Positions 1 through 6,958 are shown, counted from the stretch's first letter. The stretch: 28,751 nt of DNA from an uncultured bacterium (GCA_937893485.1 CALBJL010000166.1:1-28751); one strand, 5' to 3'. Translations and numbers: made by a program. The notes: generated by a model from the sequence alone, not told the origin.

Positions 1-69
1 CTTACATTCGCTATCCGTGAAGGTGGACGTACTGTAGGATCAGGACGTGTTGCTAGCATTATCGAGTAA
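1..69 (+). CDS. tuf: Elongation factor Tu, C-terminal 22 codons (partial)
   Basis: The first 69 bases read in frame as the end of EF-Tu: AIREGGRTVGSGR followed by VASIIE and a TAA stop. This is the last beta strand of domain 3, which helps bind aminoacyl-tRNA during translation elongation. The start lies outside the window. In Clostridia tuf usually closes the str operon, and the strong terminator just downstream fits that. Bases 16-52 of this end are repeated exactly at 3718-3754, so the 3' end of this gene may have served as an integration target. Confidence 0.93.
   Translation, partial: LTFAIREGGRTVGSGRVASIIE
16..52 (+). repeat. 37-bp direct repeat, left copy (inside tuf 3' end)
   Basis: The 37 bases from cgtgaaggtggacgtactg to caggacgtgttg are identical to 3718-3754 in the same orientation. 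This copy codes for the EF-Tu segment REGGRTVGSGRV and is part of the intact gene. The layout matches the attL side of an element that integrated into a gene's 3' end and restored the reading frame. That role is inferred; the identity is read directly. Confidence 0.85.
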
Positions 70-104
70 TCTTTGATTTAGAACCAAATATTATTAAAAG
101 AACC

Positions 105-141
105 CCGCAATCCTTTGTTTCTCAAGGGGTTGCGGTTTTTT
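105..141 (+). terminator. Intrinsic terminator of tuf
   Basis: Arms 105-117 and 123-135 pair over 13 bp with two G-T wobbles around a 5-base loop. A run of six T follows at 136-141, then more T after one C. It lies 35 bases past the tuf stop and separates the translation operon from the accessory genes. Confidence 0.9.
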
Positions 142-277
142 CTTTTGGGAAAAAGAAGTACGAACAAAATTTACAAAAGATAAAATAAAAAATGAATGGT
201 TCTAAAAATGGAAATAGTGATAGAGTTTGGTAAAAATTTACATATAATGAGAGTGAAGAATAAAAGGCAATTGAATA

Positions 278-306
278 TTGAACAATAGATTGTGAAGTGT
301 TATAAT
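278..306 (+). promoter_or_regulatory. Promoter of the small-protein/HD-phosphohydrolase pair
   Basis: TTGAAC (278-283), a 17-base spacer and TATAAT (301-306) preceded by TG at 298-299 make an extended -10 promoter. Transcription would start near 313, so the translation start at 348 is favoured over the upstream TTG that overlaps the -10 box. A second TATAAT at 243-248 has no good -35 partner. Confidence 0.6.
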
Positions 307-347
307 TGGTGCATTATCAAATCTATTTTATGGAAAGGGTGAAAAAT

Positions 348-707
348 ATGTGTTTCTACATTGGGATTGAGGATTTAGCTGCAAATGCTTTAATAGAGTC
401 AATGCGTAGAGCGGAAAAAACATTTTTGACCTATAAAGAGATAGAAAATTATGGTTCAAGAGTTGTTGAACTTTTAAATGAAAAGGGCGAAAAAGCGGTT
501 TTGATTTTGTCCAGGGAAAGTACAAATGCTTTATTTAGAAATTATTCAGATTTTTTCCAAGAAAAAAACGTTAACGGAGAAATGGGTATTGAATTAAAGG
601 AAGAGGTTACTTTAGAAAATTTAATAAACCAGTTTAGAGGCTATTTGGCTTTAGATGTTTTGATGGCATTTGTAAATGAAAATTCTGTTCAGGCATTGGG
701 GGTATAG
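348..707 (+). CDS. Small unknown protein, partner of HD phosphohydrolase
   Basis: This 119-residue protein is not recognised. The ATG at 348 is chosen because AAAGGGTG lies 6-7 bases before it; TTG 306 and ATG 330 lack a ribosome site and the promoter argues against 306. The sequence looks globular and mostly helical, with a lysine/glutamate-rich middle and a hydrophobic C-terminus (YLALDVLMAFV). No signal peptide or membrane segment is seen. It ends seven bases before the TTG start of the HD phosphohydrolase, so the two are probably co-transcribed and translationally coupled. It could be a partner, inhibitor or adaptor of the downstream enzyme; that is inference from position only. Composition is AT-rich, as in its neighbours. 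Confidence 0.75.
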   Translation: MCFYIGIEDLAANALIESMRRAEKTFLTYKEIENYGSRVVELLNEKGEKAVLILSRESTNALFRNYSDFFQEKNVNGEMGIELKEEVTLENLINQFRGYLALDVLMAFVNENSVQALGV

Positions 708-713
708 TAGGCG

Positions 714-2333
714 TTGAAAGAGTACAAACGGTTGAAAGATCCAATTTATGGATATATTAGTATACCGACGCAATACATGAATGGAATTATTGATACTGCT
801 TGTTTTCAAAGATTGCGGAGGATAATACAGACGAGTTATTCTCCGCTTTACTCGTCCGCTGTACATAACAGATTTGTGCATTCTATGGGAGTATTCCACT
901 TAGGAGAAATTGCATCTGCTCAAGTTATTACTGAAATTGAAAAGAAGTATCAATTTGAGTTTGATGTAAAAAGAATTGGTGAGATATTTATGATAGCATG
1001 TTTATTACATGATGTGGGACATGCTCCATTTTCTCATACTGGTGAAGAATTCTATCTAGATGGAGACAAGAAATTTACGGGAATTCATAATAAATTAATT
1101 GAAGTTGTTTCTGCAGAAAAATTTGTTGGAGATGTGCCGCAGGAGAAGACAGCAGCTGCAGCTCCGCATGAGATAATGAGCTCTATAGTGGGGCTTATTT
1201 CATTTCCAGACTTCTTTTCAAATGAAAATGAACGTGAGTTTTTTGCAAGATGTATCACTGGATATAAGTATTCTGAAAAAAATGATGAGAATGATATTCG
1301 TAATTGTTTTATTCAATTACTAAATTCAAAAGTAATAGATGTTGATAAATTGGATTATCTGATAAGAGATGCATACATAACAGGATTTGATACTGTTAGT
1401 ATAGATTATGAAAGATTGCTAGGTGCATTAACTATTGTAAAAACAGACAGTGGGTATGAGTTAGCATATTATAAAAATGCAATTAGTGTAATTGAAAATG
1501 TTGTGTATGCTCATGATGCAGAACGCAAATGGATACAAAGTCATCCGATTGTCATATACGAAACATATATATTACAGCACATAATTGGTCATTTGTGTAC
1601 ACAGATAAATGCATTAGGTAAGAACCTCTTTTGTTTGGAATCTTTGTTGGATGAAGGACAAGAATTCAAAGAAAATGTTAAAGTAAGTCTTATGAGTGAT
1701 GACGATATTGTCTATCTGATGAAAAATGTATTTCCGAATGAGTTGAGTGCTGAATATTTTAGACGCATTGACAGACGTCATCCGGTATGGAAATCAGAAG
1801 CAGAATACAAGACATTTTTCTTAGGGAAAACGTCAGGTGGTGAAATTCTTAAGGAATTTGAAATTGCAATGGCAGCAACAGCAAAATATTTAGGTGGACG
1901 TTCAGATATTTGGACAATCAATAAAAAGTTGGTTGATGTAATTCAAGCAGAACTTGCAGAAATTGATAATCAGGATTTAGATGATATGTCTAAAGCAGTT
2001 CAGAAGAAGGATAAAGAAAGAATCTTGAAAGTGATTAACTGCTTGCAAAAATATGCTTCTGAAAAAAACATGAAATGTGATTTTATTATCATTAAGGCTA
2101 CTCAGTTTAATAGTGGCTTTGGTAAACCTGATTTTTCAGATACAAACATATCCTTTCCTATAGGAGATGGGGAAGAAAAAGTTGCCAAAGTTGGAGAAAT
2201 TGTATCTTCACTAAGTGCAAAAGGTAAAGACAGAGATGATTTTTTCTATCTGTTTTACAAGAGAGATGATAGTGGTGACATAGAGCTGGAAAGTCAGGAA
2301 TTATGCAGGATTTTAATAAGAGAATTTGTATAA
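714..2333 (+). CDS. HD-domain phosphohydrolase, SAMHD1/dGTPase-like (COG1078 type)
   Basis: This 539-residue protein should hydrolyse phosphoesters of nucleotides, probably dNTPs, in the cytoplasm. It shows the full COG1078/SAMHD1 signature: FQRLRRIIQ at 31-39, HNRFVHSMG at 51-59 (first metal His), LLHDVGHAPFSH at 97-108 (the HD pair H99/D100) and VIDVDKLDYLIRDAY at 207-221 (metal Asp). The roughly 300 residues after the HD core form a helical C-terminal region. The start is TTG at 714, with a G-run ribosome site ending nine bases upstream; MKEYKRLKDPIYGYI is the usual N-terminus of the family. It forms a two-gene unit with the small protein upstream and ends in its own terminator. Related enzymes can restrict phage by depleting dNTPs, but this one may equally be housekeeping. 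The substrate cannot be read from the sequence. Confidence 0.88.
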   Translation: MKEYKRLKDPIYGYISIPTQYMNGIIDTACFQRLRRIIQTSYSPLYSSAVHNRFVHSMGVFHLGEIASAQVITEIEKKYQFEFDVKRIGEIFMIACLLHDVGHAPFSHTGEEFYLDGDKKFTGIHNKLIEVVSAEKFVGDVPQEKTAAAAPHEIMSSIVGLISFPDFFSNENEREFFARCITGYKYSEKNDENDIRNCFIQLLNSKVIDVDKLDYLIRDAYITGFDTVSIDYERLLGALTIVKTDSGYELAYYKNAISVIENVVYAHDAERKWIQSHPIVIYETYILQHIIGHLCTQINALGKNLFCLESLLDEGQEFKENVKVSLMSDDDIVYLMKNVFPNELSAEYFRRIDRRHPVWKSEAEYKTFFLGKTSGGEILKEFEIAMAATAKYLGGRSDIWTINKKLVDVIQAELAEIDNQDLDDMSKAVQKKDKERILKVINCLQKYASEKNMKCDFIIIKATQFNSGFGKPDFSDTNISFPIGDGEEKVAKVGEIVSSLSAKGKDRDDFFYLFYKRDDSGDIELESQELCRILIREFV

Positions 2334-2364
2334 AAAAGAGATCTAGAAAATCTAGGTCTCTTTT
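2334..2364 (+). terminator. Terminator after the HD phosphohydrolase gene
   Basis: Arms 2334-2347 and 2351-2364 pair over 14 bp with one T-G wobble and a loop of three A. The left arm starts right after the stop codon and is A-rich while the right arm ends in T, so it could work in both directions. Confidence 0.85.
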
Positions 2365-2462
2365 GCAGTTTTAAATATAATCGAGAGTGTAATATGTATA
2401 GTGTGGGTGCGGAGTGTAAAGCTCCGCATTCTTAAATTGAGGGTGCAGAATAACATCGGCTA

Positions 2463-2471
2463 TGATATAAT
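2463..2471 (+). promoter_or_regulatory. Extended -10 element upstream of the alpha/beta hydrolase
   Basis: TGA-TATAAT at 2463-2471 is an extended -10 box; no -35 match is seen at the right distance. A start near 2478 would give a leader of about 57 bases. A 7-bp hairpin (2408-2414 with 2422-2428) lies further upstream. Confidence 0.4.
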
Positions 2472-2534
2472 CAGCTTTGATTGATAGAAAACTTTGAAGC
2501 CAATGAAATATGTCATATAAAAAAGAGGTGTCAA

Positions 2535-3155
2535 ATGAAATATATACTTTTACATGGAATGGGGCAAAATGCTTCAAGTTGGGATGAAACAGTATCATAT
2601 TTATCTAATACTGTTGAAACGATCTGTCCGGAACTAAGCAAATTTTTTACTGAAGAAAACTGTTATTACACTAAAATGTATAGTTCCTTTTGTGAATATT
2701 GTAATATTTTTTCTGAGCCATTAAACTTGTGTGGTCTTTCACTTGGAGCGGTTTTGGCATTGAATTATGCTATCGATTACCCACAAAAAGTAAAGTCACT
2801 TATACTTATTGCACCACAGTATAATATGCCGAAATTTCTGCTCAAGGTACAGAATGTGTTATTTAAATTTATGCCTGAAAGTCAGTTCAAAGATATAGGA
2901 CTAACAAAAAAGGACTTTATTACCCTTACAAATTCGATGGCTAATATGAATTTTACAAGTGGTCTTGAAAATGTTGCTTGTCCTGTATTTGTTCTTTGTG
3001 GAGAAAAGGATAATGTTAATAAAAAGGCAGCGGTAAAGATTGCCGAAAAACTATCAAGAGCTAAATTCAGCATGATTGAAAATTCAGGACATGAGGTTAA
3101 CATTGATAATCCGAAAGAACTAGCTAAGATAATAGAGAAATTAAATGTAGTTTAG
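2535..3155 (+). CDS. Alpha/beta hydrolase
   Basis: This 206-residue cytoplasmic hydrolase has all the serine-hydrolase landmarks: oxyanion motif LLHGMGQNASSW from residue 5, nucleophile elbow GLSLGA with Ser69, Asp159 in CGEKDN, and His186 in SGHEVN. The lid is short. The ATG at 2535 is preceded by AAAGAGGTG at 2522-2530; longer starts lack a ribosome site. Substrate unknown: ester or thioester hydrolysis is typical of the fold. A truncated relative with the same N-terminal pattern (HGLGQTPENWD) lies at 4772-4925, so the island held at least two copies of this family. It stands alone between the HD unit and a small membrane protein. Confidence 0.85.
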   Translation: MKYILLHGMGQNASSWDETVSYLSNTVETICPELSKFFTEENCYYTKMYSSFCEYCNIFSEPLNLCGLSLGAVLALNYAIDYPQKVKSLILIAPQYNMPKFLLKVQNVLFKFMPESQFKDIGLTKKDFITLTNSMANMNFTSGLENVACPVFVLCGEKDNVNKKAAVKIAEKLSRAKFSMIENSGHEVNIDNPKELAKIIEKLNVV

Positions 3156-3205
3156 GATGGATAGCATCTTTTCCGGTTATATTGTTGGGAAAGAAGGGCG
3201 TGTTG

Positions 3206-3559
3206 GTGGCGATGATTGCTATTAGCATTCTCATTGTACCGTTTATGTACATATTAAGTGTTTTGATAAAAGCCAATGAGGTATTTCGTATTGGTGCGAT
3301 TATGTCGATTATTTCACTTGTATTTCTGTGGATAATTTACATTATGTATCGTCGACTTAAGGAACGAAAACTATTGGCAACAGGAATTACATTCTTGTTT
3401 GCAATCCCGTTTACTATTTTGATAAATAGTACATTGTCAAAAATGATTGGCGAGCCGGTGATTGATATTTGGGATATATTATCTGTGTTTATTCTGTTTA
3501 TTTTAGCAGTTGCATTTATTATTGGAGATTATGCGCGAAAGAAAGGATATGTAAGATAA
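3206..3559 (+). CDS. Small four-helix membrane protein, unknown
   Basis: This is a membrane protein of about 117 residues with four hydrophobic segments, near 3-20, 28-45, 55-75 and 88-106, and a basic C-terminus (DYARKKGYVR). No catalytic motif is visible and the family is not recognised. The start is uncertain: TTG 3182, TTG 3203, GTG 3206 and ATG 3212 share the frame. GTG 3206 is chosen because GAAAGAAGGG lies 7 bases before it. It begins about 50 bases after the hydrolase stop with no terminator between, so the two are probably co-transcribed. The reading frame is intact. Confidence 0.6.
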   Translation: MAMIAISILIVPFMYILSVLIKANEVFRIGAIMSIISLVFLWIIYIMYRRLKERKLLATGITFLFAIPFTILINSTLSKMIGEPVIDIWDILSVFILFILAVAFIIGDYARKKGYVR

Positions 3560-3587
3560 GTTATTTTCAGTAGTGCTTGAAAACTCG

Positions 3588-3722
3588 ATGGCAAGAAAAG
3601 TAATTCCGGTGCCAACAAATCATACAAATAAAAATAGACTATATAAAACCAACGAAAATATGCGGATTTCAGCCATAGAAAGCATAGGAAATATATCGAA
3701 AAATGCTATTCAGATAACGTGA
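3588..3722 (+). pseudogene. Possible recombinase N-terminal fragment (weak)
   Basis: A 44-codon frame starts MARKVIPVPTNHTNKNRLYK and runs into a TGA that overlaps the right 37-bp repeat. MARKV followed by I, P and V residues recalls the N-termini of large serine recombinases in clostridial mobile elements. The recombinase catalytic motif (YxRVSTxxQ) is absent, and no ribosome site precedes the ATG. If real it would be the stub of the element's own integrase lying at the attachment repeat. It may also be a chance frame. Confidence 0.2.
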
Positions 3723-3754
3723 AGGTGGACGTACTGTAGGATCAGGACGTGTTG
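3718..3754 (+). repeat. 37-bp direct repeat, right copy (tuf 3' fragment)
   Basis: These bases are identical to 16-52. Read in the tuf frame they give REGGRTVGSGRV and then DTILIL and a stop, instead of VASIIE. Upstream of the repeat there is no convincing tuf similarity. It looks like the displaced 3' fragment of an earlier tuf end, the attR-like side of an insertion of about 3.7 kb. Identity is seen directly; the attachment-site role is inferred. Confidence 0.8.
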
Positions 3755-3864
3755 ATACTATTTTGATACTATAATCTCATTTAATTTGTCAGTTACTTCG
3801 TTTCCATATCTGGCGGCGATGTAGTAAAAGAGATGGGGTTTGCAAACGTGGCTGTAATGTGTAT

Positions 3865-3982
3865 AACATACTTAACAAGGGAAGTTGGTCGGATAGCTTG
3901 CACCTATCCGCTCTGGCGTATGTTCTAAGTTACAAGGTAACCGTCTAACCTTTAGCCGTCGGTTCAGTGGACGGTTATTTTT
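3865..3982 (+). ncRNA. Candidate structured RNA with terminal hairpin
   Basis: Several complementary pairs nest here. AACATAC (3865-3871) pairs with GTATGTT (3918-3924) and encloses CGGATAG/CTATCCG (3890-3896 with 3904-3910). GTTAC/GTAAC (3929-3933 with 3937-3941) follows. AACCGTC/GACGGTT (3939-3945 with 3970-3976), with an inner AACC/GGTT, forms the terminator. The GTTAC hairpin shares bases with the terminator's left arm, so the two compete, as in an attenuator. A 31-codon frame (ATG inside 3820-3835, start MGFANVAVMC) crosses it but has no family. It could be an independent small RNA, a cis-acting leader or the RNA of a small toxin locus. No match to a named RNA family is claimed. Confidence 0.4.
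3939..3982 (+). terminator. Terminator closing the structured segment
   Basis: Outer stem 3939-3945 with 3970-3976 and inner AACC/GGTT (3947-3950 with 3961-3964), followed by ATTTTT at 3977-3982. It would end transcripts from the repeat side before the nitroreductase. Confidence 0.6.
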
Positions 3983-4115
3983 GCACATGATATAATGAGT
4001 GCAAGTGAGAAAAATGCAAATTTATTTGTATTTGGCGAACGGCGATATAATATAAGCCATAGAATTTACTGGTATGAATAGCAAAAAATAGTCTGACTAC
4101 TAGGGAGAAAGTAAA

Positions 4116-4742
4116 ATGGATTTTTATGAGGTTGTTGAAAAAAGAAGAACAATTCGTGATTTTGAAAGTATTGCAATACCAGCGGATGTGGTAGAACGGA
4201 TAATAGGAGCCGGGCTTAAAGCGCCTACGAACGATCATATGAGAGACTGGCATTATATTGTGATTCAAGACAAAAATGTGGTAATGCAGTTGTTGGATAT
4301 CATTCCAAAGGGAATTTCCAAAGAAGATATGAATCAGTTGATCGTAGAATGGAATTTAAGCGATGGCGAGCAACAGGAATGTTATAGAAAAGCTGTACCA
4401 AAGCAACATAAAATGTTACTGGATGCATCAGTTGTTGTAATTCCGCTGTTGAAGCAAAAGACAGATATTTTGCACCCAGATAATATTTCACATTTAAATG
4501 GTTTTGCCTCTATCTGGTGTAGTATTGAAAATATATTCCTTGCTGCTACGGCAGAAGGATATGCATGTACACTTCGTGTGCCATTGGGGAATGAAGGTGA
4601 ATGGGCGCGAGATGTGCTTGGCTATCCCGAAGATTATTTTATGCCTTGTTTTATCGGCATGGGCAAGCCGAAAGCTGATGCGGATGTCATAAAACAAAAG
4701 GATATAGAAGTGAAGAAAAGAATCCATTGGAATAGATGGTAG
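4116..4742 (+). CDS. Nitroreductase-family FMN oxidoreductase
   Basis: This 208-residue cytoplasmic flavoprotein probably reduces nitroaromatic or quinone-like compounds with NAD(P)H. The N-terminal FMN-phosphate motif is KRRTIRDF at 9-16, and KAPTNDHMRDWHYIVI near 35-50 matches the second conserved block (usually APS/T..N.QPW.F). A C-terminal segment with LGYPEDYFMPCFIGMGKP is the usual FMN-contacting end. The length is normal. ATG 4116 follows AGGGAGAAAG. It has AT-rich composition and appears to be transcribed alone or with the hydrolase remnant 30 bases downstream. The physiological substrate cannot be inferred. Confidence 0.87.
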   Translation: MDFYEVVEKRRTIRDFESIAIPADVVERIIGAGLKAPTNDHMRDWHYIVIQDKNVVMQLLDIIPKGISKEDMNQLIVEWNLSDGEQQECYRKAVPKQHKMLLDASVVVIPLLKQKTDILHPDNISHLNGFASIWCSIENIFLAATAEGYACTLRVPLGNEGEWARDVLGYPEDYFMPCFIGMGKPKADADVIKQKDIEVKKRIHWNRW

Positions 4743-4771
4743 AAAATCATATAATAAAGGAATTTTCTGAT

Positions 4772-4925
4772 ATGGGGGAAAGTATTTGTTCATGGATTGG
4801 GGCAAACACCTGAGAACTGGGATGCAGTACTTCTGTTTATAAATGAGACGGAGAAATGTGTGTGTCCTAATTTGGTAGAAGGTGTAAAGAATGGGAAGTT
4901 AACTCACGTGACAATGGGGGATTAG
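4772..4925 (+). pseudogene. Truncated, frameshifted alpha/beta hydrolase remnant
   Basis: From 4782 the frame reads VFVHGLGQTPENWDAVLLFI and continues NETEKCVCPNL, matching the first 35 residues of the hydrolase at 2535 (ILLHGMGQNASSWDETVSYL, then a CPEL equivalent). It then runs through a short unrelated tail to TAG at 4923. The nucleophile elbow and the rest of the fold are missing. The natural ATG at 4772 is out of frame: the start is followed by a G run (4774-4778) that is one base too long, and removing one G gives M-G-K-V-F-V-H-G. So the copy carries both a frameshift just after the start and a 3' deletion. A ribosome site (AAAGG, 4756-4760) remains. Confidence 0.75.
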
Positions 4926-4929
4926 TCGC

Positions 4930-5763
4930 ATGTACGATGCATTGCGTGAAAATTTAAGTTATTTTGAATTATATAAAAGAATGTTTAAAGTAAAAAAGGT
5001 ATTAGATTCAGAAAAAATACCTTTTGGAAATGATAAGGAACAATATTTTTTATATTATGAACCTTTGAATGTTGATTCTGAGAAAGTAATAGTTTGGGTG
5101 CATGGCGGAGGGTGGAATGCGGGTTCTCCAGACTTTTTTGATTTTGTTGGGCAGTGTATAGCACAAGAAGGATATCGGTTTGTTTCTCTTGGGTATAGAT
5201 TGTCTCCTAAAAACAAATACCCATGTCAAATTGAAGACGTATGTAGGGGGTATTGTGAGACTATAGATTTTTTGAATGAAAAAGGAATTGATACTTCTAA
5301 GATGATTGTGTCTGGCTCGTCGGCAGGGGCACATTTATCATCCATTCTTTGCTATAGTCAAAGATGGCAGAAAGAATTGAATGTAGATGTGTCAAATATC
5401 ATTGGTTTTATAGGTGTTGGTGGCCCATACAGTTTTTTGGGAAATATGTCTTTGTCAGTAAAATTATTATTGAGTCAATTATTCGAGAAAGGATATGACA
5501 GAAACCTTGGAGAACCATGTTTTCTCATGGAGAAAAACCATATACCAATGCTATTGATTCAGAGTAAGCATGATGGCTTGATAGAATATTCTTGTGCAGA
5601 AAAACTATATGAAAAAGCAAATCATGTAGGAAATGAATGTGAATTATATACTGTAGCGGATAAGAAGAATACCCATTCGTGGTATACAGCAGGAATGTTC
5701 TTAGAGACAAGAAAAGAGAATTTAGGATTGGATAAATTTTTCTCATGGATTGAAGGTTTATAA
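4930..5763 (+). CDS. Alpha/beta hydrolase, HSL/acetyl-esterase type
   Basis: This 277-residue esterase-like protein has the HSL-family oxyanion motif HGGGW at 58-62, a nucleophile elbow GSSAG at 129-133 (Ser131; the family norm is GDSAG), Asp215 in SKHDGL and His249 in NTHSW. These form a complete catalytic triad. No signal peptide is present, so a cytoplasmic role such as carboxylester or acetyl hydrolysis is likely. ATG 4930 lies 5 bases past the stop of the truncated hydrolase, with GGGGG about 9 bases before it, so the remnant may now act as its leader. Composition is AT-rich. It belongs to a different subfamily from the hydrolase at 2535. Confidence 0.85.
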   Translation: MYDALRENLSYFELYKRMFKVKKVLDSEKIPFGNDKEQYFLYYEPLNVDSEKVIVWVHGGGWNAGSPDFFDFVGQCIAQEGYRFVSLGYRLSPKNKYPCQIEDVCRGYCETIDFLNEKGIDTSKMIVSGSSAGAHLSSILCYSQRWQKELNVDVSNIIGFIGVGGPYSFLGNMSLSVKLLLSQLFEKGYDRNLGEPCFLMEKNHIPMLLIQSKHDGLIEYSCAEKLYEKANHVGNECELYTVADKKNTHSWYTAGMFLETRKENLGLDKFFSWIEGL

Positions 5764-5790
5764 TTGCAGCCTTTACCTCGAAAAATAGTG

Positions 5791-5819
5791 TATACAGAGC
5801 AAAATGAAGATGCTATAAT
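5791..5819 (+). promoter_or_regulatory. Promoter of the CPBP protease gene
   Basis: TATACA (5791-5796), 17 bases, then TGC-TATAAT (TATAAT at 5814-5819). The extended -10 is perfect. The expected start near 5826 coincides with an in-frame ATG, which supports the downstream ATG 5880 as the real translation start. Confidence 0.6.
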
Positions 5820-5879
5820 AGATCTATGCTGTCTTGGTGCAGATGGGCGGAAGGATCATCATTTTTAAATGGGAGCTTT

Positions 5880-6590
5880 ATGGAAAAAGTATTTGAAAAA
5901 CACGAGACATTGTTTTGTATCGCACTAATTATTCTATATGTATGGGTAAATTCCTATTGTATTCAGAACTTTGGGCTTGCGGATTATAGAAGCGCAATTA
6001 TAAATACCATATTCTCGATCGCGCTGATTGTACTCATGATCATGCTAAAGAGAACCGCTTATTATGGAATAACCGGAGTGACAGATTTGAAGCGGTATTT
6101 GTATTTTATTCCGTTGGTACTGATTGCGAGCGTGAATTTATGGAATGGAATCAACCTGGATCATTCAAAGAGCGAGATCCTATTTCATATTTTAACCATG
6201 GTGAATGTCGGATTTTTAGAAGAAATCATTTTTAGAGGCTTTTTGTTCCGGATGATGGCGAAGGATAATGTTAAGAGAGCCATGGTAGTCAGCGCAGTTA
6301 CGTTTGGGATCGGACATATTGTTAATTTGTTCAATGGAGCAGACCTCATACCCACATTGATACAAATATGTTATGCGATTTCGCTTGGTTATCTGTTTGT
6401 GATCATATTCTATAAAAGCAAGTCGCTGATCCCGTGTATCATCACGCATGCCTGTGTCAATTCGCTGTCGATATTTCATGTTGAAAATACAACATCACTA
6501 TGTGCGTCATCGGTTGTTTTGATACTGATAGCATCATCCTATGCTATTTATATCAATAAAAATGTAACGGAATCATTACGAGCAGACTAG
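5880..6590 (+). CDS. CPBP-family intramembrane metalloprotease
   Basis: This 236-residue polytopic membrane protein belongs to the CAAX-protease/bacteriocin-processing (CPBP, Abi) family. It shows motif 1 EEIIFRG (E114, E115, R119), motif 2 with H146 in GIGHIVNLF, and motif 3 THACVN (H190, N194). About seven hydrophobic segments are visible. Family members cleave prenylated or membrane substrates, or process and protect against peptides; the substrate here is unknown. ATG 5880 is preferred over ATG 5826 because GGGAG lies four bases before it and the predicted transcript start falls near 5826. The small gene at 6602 follows after 11 bases and is probably co-transcribed. Confidence 0.88.
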   Translation: MEKVFEKHETLFCIALIILYVWVNSYCIQNFGLADYRSAIINTIFSIALIVLMIMLKRTAYYGITGVTDLKRYLYFIPLVLIASVNLWNGINLDHSKSEILFHILTMVNVGFLEEIIFRGFLFRMMAKDNVKRAMVVSAVTFGIGHIVNLFNGADLIPTLIQICYAISLGYLFVIIFYKSKSLIPCIITHACVNSLSIFHVENTTSLCASSVVLILIASSYAIYINKNVTESLRAD

Positions 6591-6601
6591 GAGGGAGAAA
6601 C

Positions 6602-6859
6602 ATGTTTACAATATTCAATTCGGAAAGCCTGTGGATCGGCACAGATCTGAAAAAATTTAATGAGATCAGGGATGCGCTGGATCAGGCTGGCATCAAGTAT
6701 CAATATAAGGTAAAAGACCGGATGGGCGAATGGTCAGGCAGAGGAACGCTTCGGGGAAGTGTCGGAAGTGCGGGTAATCTGTCGGAACAGGCGAAACAGT
6801 ATGAGATTCTGGTAGAAAAGAACGCACTGGAAAATGCCCGTGTTGCGATACAAAAGTAA
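6602..6859 (+). CDS. Small DUF2007-like protein
   Basis: This 85-residue soluble protein has a very strong ribosome site (GGAGGGAG). The first half reads like the DUF2007 'putative signal transducing protein' fold (FNEIRDALDQAGIKYQYKV), and the end YEILVEKNALENARVAI matches its usual C-terminal strand-helix. The middle is glycine-rich (WSGRGTLRGSVGSAGNLS) and likely a loop. Function is unknown. It follows the CPBP gene closely and is closed by a strong terminator at 6925. The family match is from pattern recognition only. Confidence 0.75.
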   Translation: MFTIFNSESLWIGTDLKKFNEIRDALDQAGIKYQYKVKDRMGEWSGRGTLRGSVGSAGNLSEQAKQYEILVEKNALENARVAIQK

Positions 6860-6924
6860 GTTTTGCAGCAATGCGGGCGATTTTGCCGAAAGCTGGGGCA
6901 TCTGTCATTTGGCGCAAGATACAC

Positions 6925-6958
6925 AAGGACTGGATCTAAACGATCCGGTTCTTTTTTT
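6925..6958 (+). terminator. Terminator of the CPBP/small-protein operon
   Basis: Arms 6925-6936 and 6942-6953 pair over 12 bp with two wobbles, loop TAAAC, followed by a T run to 6958. Confidence 0.88.

Larger units (their letters stand above)
3560..4115. other. Gene-poor junction between accessory blocks
   Basis: These 556 bases hold no convincing intact gene. In order they contain a 44-codon open frame (3588-3722), the right copy of the 37-bp tuf repeat (3718-3754), a set of nested hairpins ending in a terminator (3865-3982), and AT-rich sequence leading to the nitroreductase with two isolated TATAAT boxes (3991-3996, preceded by TG plus one base, and 4046-4051). Neither box has a clear -35 partner. 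Confidence 0.6.

Noticed and set aside
5826..5879. Earlier ATG for the CPBP protease
   Set aside because: The predicted transcript start falls at about this base and no ribosome site precedes it; ATG 5880 has GGGAG at close distance.
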